Positions 34,921-45,860 are shown, counted from the first letter of the stretch. The stretch: 64,000 nucleotides of DNA from Colias croceus (GCF_905220415.1 NC_059552.1:139001-203000); one strand, 5' to 3'. Notes: generated by a model from the sequence alone, not told the origin. Made by a program: numbers and translations.

Positions 34921-35905
34921 TCATGCGTATTATGTGGTTCATTTCCTTTTTCATTTCATATAAAGTATTATTTATTTATATATTAACTATTGCTACCTCT
35001 TACAAATTGCACCACAATCAGATGTCCGCTCGGAATATTAAGTCTCCATTGGAGCCAATAAGAGAAGCAAACAGCCTCCGTAAACCAGATTGCACTTTTG
35101 TGTGCTGCTTACATAATTCCCATTCATTCCGACTGTAATCATTATGATCGCGTTAACACCGGTTTATGGGACGCTGTTATGACAATCGTTTGTTGTACGC
35201 ATTTGGGCTTTTGTGGTTTGTGTCAAATGAAAAAACCTTTACGAAGTAACGATGATATGAGCATTGAATACGTAATGAAACATTGATTGTGATAATATTG
35301 TGATGAATCTATTGAATTTTTTTTGTCCAAATTAAGCATTCAAGTAACAGTAGATCCAATTATTGTCCATTAACGTTGTGAGCGTTTAATTGCGTGCCTA
35401 AAAGATAAAGAAGAATTTGTTACTAAGGTGATTTTTTTTTTCATTTTCAAACTTTAATAAAGGTATACTTTGTATAAATATAAATATAGGTATATTCTTA
35501 ATATTTATGTCTTGGTCTTTATTTTTATTCGAGATAACTACAAATACATATTATAATTAATAATGTATGAACTACGTATATCTAACGTGTCGCAGCACAA
35601 AAGCATATTGTAAATAGGTACGGTATAACACAAATAGCAACAAACCAAATTTATTCGACTATCCTCAAAAGCATTGTATTCGTAAATCTTCCTGCTTTCC
35701 ATATAATAACTAAAATATAGCCACACTCGAAGTCACCTGAATGGGGAATAAGTACTGGTATTTCTCGTTGTTTGTTGTTACTTAAAGTAAATCCGGTTTC
35801 TGAACTATCTCGGTTCCTTCCTTGAAGCAGGAACTCTCTTGGACCTGAATTTTAGAACATCTTCGTTTAGTAGACTGTTTAAAACATATTTTATGGTGTA
35901 TTTTT
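34921..35905. other. non-coding DNA
   Basis: Two short plus-strand frames (34908-35138, 35098-35286) cross a moderately GC-rich patch without splice or domain support. Nothing else recognised. Confidence 0.35.
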
Positions 35906-35910
35906 TAGTT

Positions 35911-35977
35911 AAAAGAGCAAGTATAGAGTTTCTTGCTGGTTCTTATCTGTAGACACTGTTCTCCAAATTGATGGTAA
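35911..35977 (-). repeat. dispersed repeat fragment, GAACCAGCAAGAAACTC type
   Basis: The minus strand reads TACCATCAATTTGGAGAACA ... GAACCAGCAAGAAACTC ... TTGCTCTTTT, the same order as the plus-strand copy at 17031-17100. Confidence 0.6.
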
Positions 35978-36225
35978 ATATTAGCATTTAGAAGAATATG
36001 TTACGCAAAACTTCTTCTAGAGGATTATTTTAACAAACACATTTTTATACCTACGTAGGTAGGTTTGGCATTGTATGTACTTAGAACTAATTATATTGCT
36101 TTTATTTTAATTTCAAATTTATTTTCTATAATCATTTTGTTTAAAGTAACAAGGATTTAATTAATAAACATTAAACCAACACTTCCCTGGGGCTATATAT
36201 TATATTGTATAACATATTGATATTG
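35978..36225. other. AT-rich non-coding DNA
   Basis: Nothing recognised. Confidence 0.4.
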
Positions 36226-36256
36226 ATCAACCAAATTAAAGGTTAATTTGGTTGAT
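36226..36256. repeat. perfect 14-bp inverted repeat hairpin
   Basis: ATCAACCAAATTAA and TTAATTTGGTTGAT are perfect inverted copies separated by AGG. The arms contain TTAATT homeodomain-type cores. It is either a cruciform-capable site or a tiny MITE remnant. Confidence 0.65.
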
Positions 36257-36504
36257 TTTACGAGAAACACACAATTCGATTGTATTTTATTTTTATACAA
36301 TCCATTTCCGTAAATTTTTTCAAAATGACGTTTCATTTGAAAGTATATTTTAAATATCTGCTGATGTGGTTAATTAAATTACTTCAGAATTGAGCTTTTT
36401 CATGTACTTACATCGATATTAAAAATCACTCAGGACAAAATTTATAATATCATAATAATATTATATATTTCAATTATTTTATTTCTCGATTAAAAACATA
36501 ATAA

Positions 36505-36522
36505 TATACATACATACATACC
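36505..36522 (+). repeat. ATAC microsatellite
   Basis: Several consecutive ATAC units. Confidence 0.75.
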
Positions 36523-36579
36523 TATACGTACATATAATTTAATTTTAATGTTCCCAATAAGAGGGGAAAATTTTCCACC

Positions 36580-36750
36580 GATCGAAAAGTAAATACAGAC
36601 GCAGTAAACGAAGCAGAAACCCCATTTGTGACACCTCAGGCCCCGGCGACGCCTCCCAATAACTGCTGATATCAGATCATAATCCACCGACCACACTACC
36701 ATGGCACTCACGTTGCTATCCCGCACCCCTCCCACGCCTTAAAACTAACG
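36580..36750. other. GC-rich flank downstream of the exon candidate
   Basis: On the minus strand this follows the putative donor at 36753. It holds CCCCGGCGACGCCTCCC and GACACCTCAGGCC. It may be intronic regulatory sequence or an alternative exon extension; the frame of the exon meets a TAG at 36747-36745 if read through. Confidence 0.35.
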
Positions 36751-36753
36751 TAC

Positions 36754-36981
36754 CGCAAGCGGCAGGGTAGGTCTTGCTATTCTGGATGCGGTGCCTTCAA
36801 CTAGACCCGAGGGAGCATCAACGACCAACGTGATTGACCCGTCGCGTTCAAGCAAGGCCACTTCAAACGCCCGGCTGTCAGCGGCCGACGCGGGGCGAAG
36901 GGGGTCTACCGCGCTGGACGTCGATCCTTCTAGCATGGTCGAGGGACTTGTACGGATGTGATCCTTCGTGAGGATTGGATC
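36754..36981 (-). CDS. candidate internal coding exon of an unnamed protein
   Basis: On the minus strand a 228-nt open block (76 codons, phase 0 on both sides) is bounded by a ...TGAGCTCAG acceptor, preceded by a T-rich tract, and a GCG|GTACGT donor. It stands out sharply from AT-rich flanks, and 45 of 76 codons end in G or C by hand count. The segment begins DPILTKDHIRTSPSTMLEGS, is Ser/Pro/Ala-rich in the middle, and contains EVALLERDGSITLVVDAPSG towards the end. No cysteines, membrane segment or known domain are visible. An in-frame TGA two codons before the exon border supports splicing over read-through. Alternatively translation could start at the internal ATG (36936). I do not recognise the family. 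The 59110-59265 exon candidate has matching strand and phase. Confidence 0.55.
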
Positions 36982-39050
36982 CTGAGCTCATAATGAGTAA
37001 GAAATAAATACAGACGGTAATATCGTGTGTGTAAATATTTACTTTTATTGGCTGTTTATGATGACTGAGGAAGGTCCCAAGCGGTAGAGAGGTTAATCCA
37101 CAGAAAATATATTGTTTTGTGATGTAAAGGCTCGTCTCGACGTCGTTTTTATGAATTAAAAATGATCGGAAAAGTGACTTTGAGATTTCAGTGATTTTTC
37201 ATAGAAAATTCTATGAATTTATAAAGTTGCTTTTGCTTTGCATTGAACGACTAATTTATAAAAAGTTTCTCGTCTCATCAATCTGTTAATAAACAATGTT
37301 ATAAACTGGAATAAATTATCTTATGAGCAGAAAGAAATGCACACTACTTGAATTGTTTACTTAAAAACAACCACCAAAATATATATTTTACAATATCCTT
37401 TTAGGCATTAAAAATAAAACCTGATTTGGCAGAAAAATTTGTTCCGAAGTGACCCAAAGTAAAATCAAAAATGTTATCATTTACCTAATAAATAAATCTG
37501 GATTGAAATATTAATAACATCAATAAATTTTACACATAATATTATCAAAACTACTGATGTCTTTCATCACCTGTTACAATAATCAGCTTATCAAAAGTAG
37601 TAACTCCAGAAGAATCCAAATATCCATATACCAAAGATATTCGTGCATTCACCAATATTGCGTGTCCATTTGCGCTTCCCGGGAGACTTGTATCTGATCA
37701 CGTGTGAGATGGAATCGCCCGGAACTTTATTACCGATAAGGTTTCCGTGATTGGATTTCTAGATGCTATTGATCTTTTGGTTTGTTACTAACTAATGGAG
37801 CACTAGTGCATTTTCATTATCAACGTAGCATTTGCATCTTAAATTGTTATGTGTTTTCCCTTTTTTAATTTTTTAATGGCGCCTAAATACATAAGATAGG
37901 TAATTAAGCGAGAGACCTAAGGCATGCTAAAAATCGCTTTTGATGATACTGATTCTATGATATTATCTTGTGGTACGAAAATAAACTCCAAAACTGATAG
38001 AAATCAGCTTATTTTGTTGTCACACACGGGCCCCTTACTTCTCCGATAATCGAACCCGAAAAGTTGAAATAAACATCATGGTACGACGATTACTTACAAA
38101 TCTGTTTCAAACACCGCCTTAAGTTGAAATTAATGTTCAGAAGTTACAAAACTACAGAAAAAGCGGCTATAATTCCGAACGTAAAAATTGTAGGTGAAGG
38201 TAAGACGTACAGAAGTCGAAACAACTTTCTACCTACAACTATTTATTTATCGTACCCAAAGGCTTCCCGACTTAGTTTCCAAGTTTCCTCCGTTCCTACA
38301 GTAAACCCTACACCATAGTGTTACGGCTGTAATTGCGTTGCAGTTGGTTCTCTGCACGGAGTTACCGACTCTCGCCTTTAGAAGTTACCTCAAAACACAA
38401 ATAAACATATTTCCCGAATGAAGGTAGCGTCGTTAACGCTCGCTGATTCGTTATAAATATTCATTGTTTCAAACTTTCCTTGGGATAAACTTCCAAACTC
38501 TAGTATTTGTAGAGTTCTTGTTAAAATGTCATTCTTGAATACATTAATCATTTATTTAGATGAGATCATTGAATACGAAACTTGTGATGTTTTAGTTTCA
38601 AAATCGTTCGGTTGAAAAACGAGAAAATTTAATGAACAAATTAAATGTTGAGTATAATATAGATACAGCGCTTGTGACCAGCCATGTGTTAAATTCAATT
38701 ACTCCTCTATTTTAATTATAAACAGAATGTAAAAAGTAAATATTTCAAAACGGTCTCCTAGCCTTTGTTATTTATTTAAAATGTGTTTGATTTCTTTTAT
38801 AAAACCTTATAGACATTTAAAGTAACTGTATGGTGCAGCGTACTGAAAATGATGTGTTTTTTAATCAAATTTTTAACGTTTCCCTTCGTCGAATCATTGC
38901 CCTTCTATGAAACTTATTCCTCGACCAGCATTTGTTTTACAAGGTTGTATTAACTGACATTTAACATGTATAATACACATAACAGTGCTTCATAAAAAGG
39001 TATGTAAATAAACAAGCTTTGATTTACTTGAAAAATGCGTTAAATCAAAC
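36982..39050. other. AT-rich non-coding DNA
   Basis: If the exon at 36754 is real, this is intron. Weak islands at about 37630-37750 and 38100-38400 hold no accepted frame. Confidence 0.4.
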
Positions 39051-39208
39051 AAGTATCTGGTTTATTTGCGCCATTAACAACGCCATACTTGCGGTGGTCA
39101 GGTGTCAACGTGTGAGCGGAGATTAATTCCACGTCACTCGCAGAAAATGGCTAAATGTGCTAACGGATATTACACAATGTTTGCTGAAAAATTCCGACTT
39201 CATTTTAG

Positions 39209-39322
39209 AGGTAATGAATGGTCGAATACGTCTTTGTGGTCGTTGCTATGAATACGAGAAAGCCGTGCATTTCTACGAGCAAAAGTGCACGGAACGTGGT
39301 GTGTTATGTAAAGACAATGACG
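39209..39322 (+). CDS. weak exon candidate, cysteine-containing
   Basis: A CTTCATTTTAG acceptor precedes and GTAGTT follows a 114-nt open stretch (38 codons, phase 1 on both sides). It encodes RIRLCGRCYEYEKAVHFYEQ followed by KCTERGVLCKDND. The Cys pattern (CxxC and two later Cys, with a His) is vaguely zinc-binding, but it does not match a ZAD or C2H2 finger clearly. The parent frame runs 39157-39411 and ends in a hydrophobic AT-rich tail that looks non-coding. It could be a decayed exon. Confidence 0.22.
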
Positions 39323-39410
39323 GTAGTTTTGGAAACTTGAATTTCAATCTTTTCTTAATCTTCACATTCCTCTTATTAAAAATATTGTTAAAACAAGTGA
39401 ATCCAGTTTA

Positions 39411-39800
39411 GTAATAGGTACTAAATTATGCACTATTTTGTTTCACTAAAAGTCTTCTTCTTTGTCTGAATTTCCTTTTCACTTTGTAGGCATTTCCAAT
39501 CAGTTGTTTAATAATGAAGTAATTTTCATTACTTATCCAACCCCCGTGAAACTTGAAAATAATGTACATGCATATTTATTTAAAAATTTCAAATCGTTCC
39601 CGAAGTTATCCTAACGGATAATAAGGTGGACAATAATGGCCAATAGTATAAACTGTCTCACTCAAACTGGGTACATGGGAGCGAGATGCAGAACTGACAC
39701 AGTCACACCTGGTATTCATTAAAGTCGAGTTAGAACGACACTACAAAAACCCAGAATATCGTATTCAGATTCTGTAAGATTTATCGCGTAATGCCTTTTG
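39411..39800. other. non-coding DNA
   Basis: Nothing firm; a small GC-richer patch lies at about 39660-39740. Confidence 0.35.
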
Positions 39801-39812
39801 AATTACAGCTTT

Positions 39813-39826
39813 GTTACCATGGCAAC
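39813..39826. promoter_or_regulatory. perfect palindromic RFX X-box
   Basis: GTTACCATGGCAAC fits the RFX/DAF-19 X-box consensus GTTRCCATGGYAAC at all 14 positions. RFX factors drive ciliary and sensory-neuron genes in animals. A Snail/ZEB-type palindrome CAGGTCACCTG follows at 39855-39865. This is a motif-level call. Confidence 0.5.
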
Positions 39827-39854
39827 GCGTTATTTATAGATCAATGGATAAAGG

Positions 39855-39865
39855 CAGGTCACCTG
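39855..39865. promoter_or_regulatory. palindromic CAGGT pair
   Basis: CAGGTCACCTG is two opposed CAGGT (Snail/ZEB-type) cores around a central C, 28 bp after the X-box. Confidence 0.4.
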
Positions 39866-40140
39866 ATGTTTCCATCACCGAAATGGAGCTATTGTTGAAC
39901 TATAATATCACCCATAATTCTTATGAATCTGGTAGTACGATTTCTATTTTTATAAACCGGTTGATATGATAGATAAAAATATATCAATAGCCATATTGTG
40001 CACAATGGCATGGCGGAACATAACTTAGGGTTAAGGGCGAGCATTATGTACTTAGCTCTTTACTCGTATTAATATATTAACAAAGATAGAAATCATGCGT
40101 TGATTACGTCATTATCATATAAGTATCATAGAAACTGCTC
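39866..40140. other. AT-rich non-coding DNA
   Basis: Nothing recognised. Confidence 0.35.
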
Positions 40141-40149
40141 AATGCACAT

Positions 40150-40345
40150 ACAAAAAAAGTTCTCCATACAATAGGAAGTAGCAATTTGGAACTAGTTCCG
40201 TGCGCAGTTGGAACGAAATTCGGTCGCATTATTATAATCCAAGAGACTAACGAGACCTCAACTCTAAACAGTTGCAGAGCGCACCTGCGTGCTGAGCTGA
40301 CGAGCTCGCGCCACCTAATGCGATACTGCAGTGTGACCACACGGT
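40150..40345. promoter_or_regulatory. GC-richer unique island with GGAACTAGTTCC palindrome
   Basis: The perfect 12-bp palindrome GGAACTAGTTCC lies at 40188-40199. Downstream are GCGCACCTGCGTGC and GAGCTGACGAGCTCGCGCC. An 81-codon minus frame crosses it without splice support. Regulatory reading preferred. Confidence 0.3.
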
Positions 40346-40353
40346 ACAATTTA

Positions 40354-40440
40354 CTAGGATAATTTTTTATAAGCTTTTTTCAAGTGTGCATCCAAGAATG
40401 TGACCTCATGTTACGTTTGCTGGGATAATTTTTTATAAGT
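40354..40440 (+). repeat. direct repeat of GGATAATTTTTTATAAG
   Basis: The 17-mer GGATAATTTTTTATAAG occurs at about 40358-40374 and again at about 40423-40439, roughly 65 bp apart. Confidence 0.65.
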
Positions 40441-40903
40441 ATTTTTTATTTATTTCTTTATTATTTTTATAAGTTCATGTTATTAACATTACTAACTATG
40501 TAGTTTGTACAAATTGAAATTAATTATTGAGCACAATCATATTGTATTTTCAGAGTTTCTATATTGCCCATATTGCCAAGTTTCCATAAATATAGATATT
40601 TTCATCTCATTGCTATAAATAAGTTTTATAATTAATATAAATTATTTATTGATAGAAATTTTATTCTAGATTTTGTAGAAAAATAAAATAATGTATTTTT
40701 AATTTAATTTTTTTTCAACGGGGAAACGTAATATGTTACGAGTAATAAATAATATAAATAATAATTTATTTATGCAACTAGATGTAATAAAACTGTTCAT
40801 CGAAATGCAAATGGTTTAAAAAAATATGGTGGAAATATCTGCCGAAAAGAAATAACTGGGCAAGAACTGGGCATTCCAGCTAATTCTTTTATGTTGAATT
40901 TTC

Positions 40904-40907
<4 letters not shown>
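40441..40907. other. AT-rich non-coding DNA
   Basis: Nothing recognised. Confidence 0.4.

Positions 40908-40939
<32 letters not shown>
40908..40939 (-). repeat. poly-T run of about 32
   Basis: An uninterrupted T homopolymer, equivalent to poly-A on the minus strand. It may be a retroposon tail, but no target-site duplication or body was recognised. The exact length may be affected by sequencing. Confidence 0.8.
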
Positions 40940-40942
<3 letters not shown>

Positions 40943-41496
40943 TTAAACATGGTATTCAATGGTGATACAATTATATTAATAAAGCACAAACATGTTCAGC
41001 CAATACAAGCATGCATATTTAAACCAAAACCATATTAGAAAGCGAAGAATTTTGTGGTAATGTTTGAAAAGTTTTATTTTTTATTTTAAATACTCAGTTG
41101 TTTTCCAAATCCATTTCAAGTATCTGCATAATTACTATCCATAAAATTAAATGTCCCGAAAAAGCAAAAATCATGTAGCTCTAGTAGAGTCGTCTAGACT
41201 GGTGTAAAGCAGTTAGGTGTTCAGCGCAACATTACATCTTGTTTCCAACGTGTCTTGGAGCGAAATTTCGTCACACACGGCTAAAGCACTCTATTTAATA
41301 TTTAACTACGTGCTTTATGCGAACTGCGATGCTCGTTCCATTTCCTATTTCTCGAATTCTTGAACCACTACAGTTTAGTTTTGCATTCAACAACGCTTTG
41401 TGTATCTTCTAAAGTTACGATTCTTTATTCTAAACCGATTCTGTTTAGACATCTGCTTAAAGAATAGTTGATGGCAGATCTGATTTATGTTATCTA
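40940..41496. other. non-coding DNA with an island at about 41180-41350
   Basis: The island is unique and moderately GC-rich with no frame. Otherwise nothing. Confidence 0.35.
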
Positions 41497-41745
41497 CAAG
41501 CTTTCCACCCGCAGAATTGTCCGCGCAGTCAAAGAAAAACCCGCATAGTTCCCGTTCCCGTGGGATTTCCGGGATAAAACCTATCCTAATACCTATGTCC
41601 CGGGGTAAAAAGTAGCCTATGTCTTTTTTCGGGTATCAAAATATCTCTATACCAAATTTCATGCAAATTGATCCAGTAGTTAAAGCGTGATTGAGTAACA
41701 GACAGACAGACCGAGTTACTTTCGCATTTATAATATTAGTATGGA
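41497..41745 (-). mobile_element. non-autonomous Helitron-like element, 3' end mutated
   Basis: The minus-strand copy begins TCCATACTAATATTATAAAT at the right and reaches AAAGCTTG rather than AAAGCTAG at the left. It therefore has a mutated CTAG terminus and a degraded 3' hairpin. Collinear with 31180, with an additional CCCCGGGACATAGGTATTAG stretch. Confidence 0.8.
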
Positions 41746-42550
41746 TTAAACTGCGCCAATAATATTTGAAAATAATTCTGATGAACGACCAGCGATATTA
41801 TTAGACGTTAGATTAAACCCACGTATTTTCATTTTAATTGGATTTGGCTCTGAACTATATACTGATAAAAGTTAAATGTCACAGAAAATCGAACATTGCG
41901 GAAATTATTAAAAGCGAAATAGAAACAAAAGATGTTACAATTAAATAAACATTTATTTTATGAGATAGATAATATGTTTTTGATCTCGCAGATATTATGA
42001 TATACATATTTTTAAGTTCTTAAAACCTGATCTGATGATTTGATGAAACTATGATTTTTCGCCCAGTCACAGTTTATTATATTATACATAGTTGATAATG
42101 GGAATTATAATGAAACATTATTTCTACTTTATTAGAATGTAGATGAGAGCTTTACTCTGGAATTACCACTAGTAACGTCTCGAACATTCCAAATTTGTGA
42201 TGTGCTGGGAACGTAAAGTCAATTTAATTATTCTCGAAAGAGCAAGAGATGATACAGAGAAGTTCATTACACAAATGATTTAGTAGAATTCTAACCCTTT
42301 GGTGGCAAAAGTTTTAACCTAATTGCCTTTAGCTCTTCAACTTCTGGCTAATAGCTAACTGTAGAACCTAAGAAATCAGAGACTGCTTAACATTTTCTGT
42401 AATAAATTGACTTTCGGTTCCGTGAAGTTTTAAATCTTTTTAAGAAAGCGCTGGATGAAAAAAACTTGCTAAAGAGTGGTCAAATTATTTGTTTTTAAAA
42501 GCAACGTTGTAAAAGGGTATTTCTGTGAAACGCTTAATATTAAATTATGA
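41746..42550. other. AT-rich non-coding DNA
   Basis: Nothing recognised. Confidence 0.4.
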
Positions 42551-42553
42551 ATA

Positions 42554-42567
42554 CTCATTATAATGAG
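42554..42567. repeat. 14-bp palindrome CTCATTATAATGAG
   Basis: A perfect palindrome; its right half TTATAATGAGATA is repeated at about 42576-42588. Confidence 0.55.
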
Positions 42568-42713
42568 ATATCATATTATAATGAGATAATATCATAAAAA
42601 TATTACTGTTATAATTTTGTAATTTATAAACGCACACATTTATTTATCACTGCGTAGATATTACACAATAATAGTAAGTTTTTCCTGTCTATATTTTTTC
42701 AGATAATGTAATC

Positions 42714-42759
42714 ATTTAAAAGAAAGTATAAGTAGTTTAAGAAGTACTTTCTTTTAAAT
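42714..42759. repeat. perfect 15-bp stem hairpin
   Basis: ATTTAAAAGAAAGTA (42714-42728) and TACTTTCTTTTAAAT (42745-42759) are exact inverted copies around a 16-nt spacer. Possible MITE remnant or structured RNA. Confidence 0.6.
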
Positions 42760-42879
42760 TGCGATATGGATGATTTTTAACACAGTCAGCAGATTTTAAG
42801 TAGACTTTATTACTTAAGCCACACAAATACAGTAGTACACTAAAACTAGTACATAAACCTACACCGGTTTTTTCACAGT

Positions 42880-43090
42880 AAACGTAGGCAGAGTTGACCG
42901 TGGAGGCCACGGCGAGTGTAAATTACGGCCGCCGTCCGGAATAAACTGCTCAAAGTGTCAAACAAGCAAGTTTTGCACCTGGGGGCATACCGGGGCAACG
43001 CGGGGCACAGAGGGACAGGCGGTGTAAAGAACGTGATCTGGCGGGGACTTCAAAGTTAAACCCGGTCTAAGTTTTACAAAAAACCGTGTA
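42880..43090. promoter_or_regulatory. GC-rich island with helically phased GGGGCA repeats
   Basis: GGGGCA at 42982, 42992 and 43002 and GGGACA at 43012 start exactly 10 bp apart. Upstream lie the inverted repeat CCGTGG-AGG-CCACGG (42898-42912) and ACGGCCGCCGT. No coding frame. The one-turn phasing puts all motifs on the same DNA face, which would suit cooperative binding by a zinc-finger protein. Function inferred. Confidence 0.45.
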
Positions 43091-43832
43091 ACGTATGTAA
43101 CGAGACCTTATAATAATAACTAAGATACAATGCTTCAGAACTAAAAATAATTTCATAGAACGAATGAAATAGTGCAATGGTTAATAATAGAACACAAAAT
43201 ATACTTAAGTAAAAATGTCATAGGATAACTAAAATGAATTAAAAGTAGAACAGCGAAACCATCGAAAGGAAATAATTGCTAGAGCTAAGCCACACTTTGT
43301 TGCTAATAATAATATACAATGCCGCATGCCATTATTGGTGATATGTACATAGATTGCGACTGCCATCCGCTTTGAAACGCTCTATGTAATTTCATAAATT
43401 ACGTAAGTAAAGTATGAATTTTCTTAGAAATTTCATAATATTTAATGTCAACATTGCGAATATTCCATTATCCGCTCTCCGCCACTAAATTAAATCAAGA
43501 TAAGGTTACTTAAAAACGTTTCAGTGGGTAAACAAAAGTTGGGGCAGTCTTTATAAGATGGAAATTTGGTTTAAACTCTCACTAAACTTTAATTTAAACA
43601 ACTTCACAATGTCTCGGTTATTATAATGAAACGTTTGTTTCACCTTAGCGTAGATTGAAAAGTTAAACAGTAATTGTGAACAGAATTGTTATTTGTGATT
43701 CCTTTATTGTTTGTGTCAGGTACATAGTCACCAAAATCTAATTTCTTTTATTGTTAATCCATATAAAAATGTTATTAATAATTCGGTCTCTATTATTTAT
43801 TTATACTTTACGCTGAAATTATAATTCTTTAA
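43091..43832. other. AT-rich non-coding DNA
   Basis: Nothing recognised. Confidence 0.4.
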
Positions 43833-44049
43833 TCCTACTTAATATTATAAATGCGAAAGTTTTTTTGGATGTGTGTGTGTGTGTTTGTTACTCTTTCACG
43901 CAAATACTACTGAACCGATTACAATGAAATTTAGCACACATATAGAGGGTAACTTGTATTAACACAATATATAATAGGTTTTATCCCGGAAATGCCACGG
44001 GAACGGGTATTATGCGGGTATTTCTTTGAAAACGCGGGCAGAAATTTAG
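43833..44049 (+). mobile_element. diverged Helitron-like element
   Basis: Starts TCCTACTTAATATTATAAAT after A. It has a (GT)n run, ACTACTGAACCGATTACAAT and ATCCCGGAAATGCCACGGGA, and an eroded end TTTAG in place of CTAG. Older than the 18925 and 27140 copies. Confidence 0.75.
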
Positions 44050-44269
44050 ATACTAATAAGTGAACATAATAGTTAGGAAATTCTTTTTACCTTTTATTTC
44101 TCTGACGTAGAATGTGGTAAGCTACATGTAATTAAAAAAATTAAACCTTAATGAAATATTATTAACATAGACGTAAAATCAGTCTCACATTAAATGTTAT
44201 CTACATCTGTAAGAGCAAAAATAGAGCCGATATGTAATAGTGTTATTTCCGTGTGAGGTTATAAGTTTG
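44050..44269. other. AT-rich non-coding DNA
   Basis: Nothing recognised. Confidence 0.35.
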
Positions 44270-44420
44270 TTTATCAGATGCGACCGAAATCGGCCATTCA
44301 TCTTGCGAATGACACTTTCATCTGAAGATTGTTAGATTTATATCGGCCGGTTCCACTGGGTTTGACATTCTTTTGTGCGGTGAGCTTCGACCATGTGAGA
44401 TACGTTTTTGGAACGGGTTT
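44270..44420. promoter_or_regulatory. GC-richer unique island
   Basis: GCGACCGAAATCGGCC and TATATCGGCCGGTTCCACTG share an ATCGGCC core. No frame. Possible regulatory element. Confidence 0.25.
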
Positions 44421-44735
44421 TAATTTATTTTTAGAACAGCATTATAAGTGGTAAGATTAGCACGATGTCATTATAAGTAAAAGCATGTCCGCTCTATTTG
44501 TATTCATTCAATATTTTTGTGAGCTTTGGTTGCATAATTTTATGTTGTAATTCTGAAACTTATATTGTTTTAATTCTGTCAATATAAAATAAAAAGCTCT
44601 TCCTTGCATTTTTCTAATGATGTAGAAAATAATAAAAAAGTACACTTGGTTTTCCGATTGGAGAGAATATCATCAACAGTCTGGAATATTAAAAATAATT
44701 GCAAAACGAATTAATCCGTGTAAAGGGAAGTTAGT
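44421..44735. other. AT-rich non-coding DNA
   Basis: Nothing recognised. Confidence 0.4.
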
Positions 44736-44739
44736 CAAT

Positions 44740-44895
44740 AAGGTGAGGAATAAGCACAGAGATGCACGGACGTGGTATTCAATAAACAACGCTTTTACGG
44801 GGAAGCCGAGTTATTCTGGAACTACGCTATAATTGCTCGAGGCAACATTTACCTTAGCCGATAGCTGCTGCTGTAGATTCGGTGATTACAAAATG
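44740..44895. promoter_or_regulatory. GC-richer unique island
   Basis: Unique block with CGCTTTTACGGGGAAGCCG and GCCGATAGCTGCTGCTGTAG. No frame. Possible regulatory element. Confidence 0.25.
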
Positions 44896-45229
44896 GAAAT
44901 TGTATATTAGTGCCCGTTATACCAATGTATTTACATTATTTTTAAATAAATAGATGTGTATTTATGTTGTATTGTCCAAATATTTCTTTATTTTTTTTAT
45001 TTCAGCTCTAATGTACAATTAGTTTTGCTATTCGTTTAAATTTTATACTTGAAATAATGTGAAACTATTTCAACTAGTCGCTTGCTTTTAACCTATAGGA
45101 ATTACGATTTTTCTATATTCAGGGTTTATATTATACATAATCAGCCATTTGGTTAATTTAAAACCGTAATTTAATTCAGACATGTTTACACAATAATTAA
45201 AATATTAGTAATATACAAATGTTTTATCA
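44896..45229. other. AT-rich non-coding DNA
   Basis: Nothing recognised. Confidence 0.4.
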
Positions 45230-45375
45230 GAATAAGCCCTCTCGTCGTCGAAGTTCGCTCATTAAAACGCACTTTTGTGTCGCGTCGGGATAAAACGAAG
45301 TCCCTCTTTGTCCCTCCGCTGGCCAAGATTAGTGGGACCACCGCAACACCCTTTGTGTTGCAAGCTTCATATTGT
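45230..45375. promoter_or_regulatory. GC-rich island with 7-bp hairpin
   Basis: GCAACAC-CCTTT-GTGTTGC (45343-45361) is a perfect hairpin. A minus-strand frame (45401-45186) reads through as TKGVAVVPLILASGGTKRDF, but no acceptor or donor of quality borders it. Regulatory element preferred. Confidence 0.3.
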
Positions 45376-45860
45376 ATGGTATGGTGTATTGTATGGAACA
45401 ATGTGTGTATATGGTGAAAAGATCGCTTGATTGTAATCTAGTAAGGTGTATTTTTTATTTATGGTAGTCACTAACCCTGGTATGGCCCAGACTAAAATTA
45501 GCAGCATTTGCACCGAGTAGCATTGTTAAATTAGTAAATAATTGTAAAAAATTATAAAGAAACAAAAAGTTTTCTTCTTAATATATATCTGAAGATTAAA
45601 ACAGATGAAACTAGTCTATTAACATGATTGTAAATTGTATAACTCTATACGTCTTTGTTACGTAAACATTATAGTTTAGATTAATGAATGTTTACATTAC
45701 TTGACAATTATAATAATACAGAATACTCAGGTATAATAAAGTTACAAAGATTGTTTAATTGAAAATCAATTTATAAATAAAACTACAAAACATAAACATA
45801 ACTTTAATCAAAACATTAAAACGTAAACAAACGCAAAGGTCAGTAACATTGCAATAAAGT
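45376..45860. other. AT-rich non-coding DNA
   Basis: Nothing recognised. Confidence 0.4.

Noticed and set aside
40908..40939. Poly-T run as proof of a minus-strand processed pseudogene
   Set aside because: No gene-like body or target-site duplication flanks the homopolymer.
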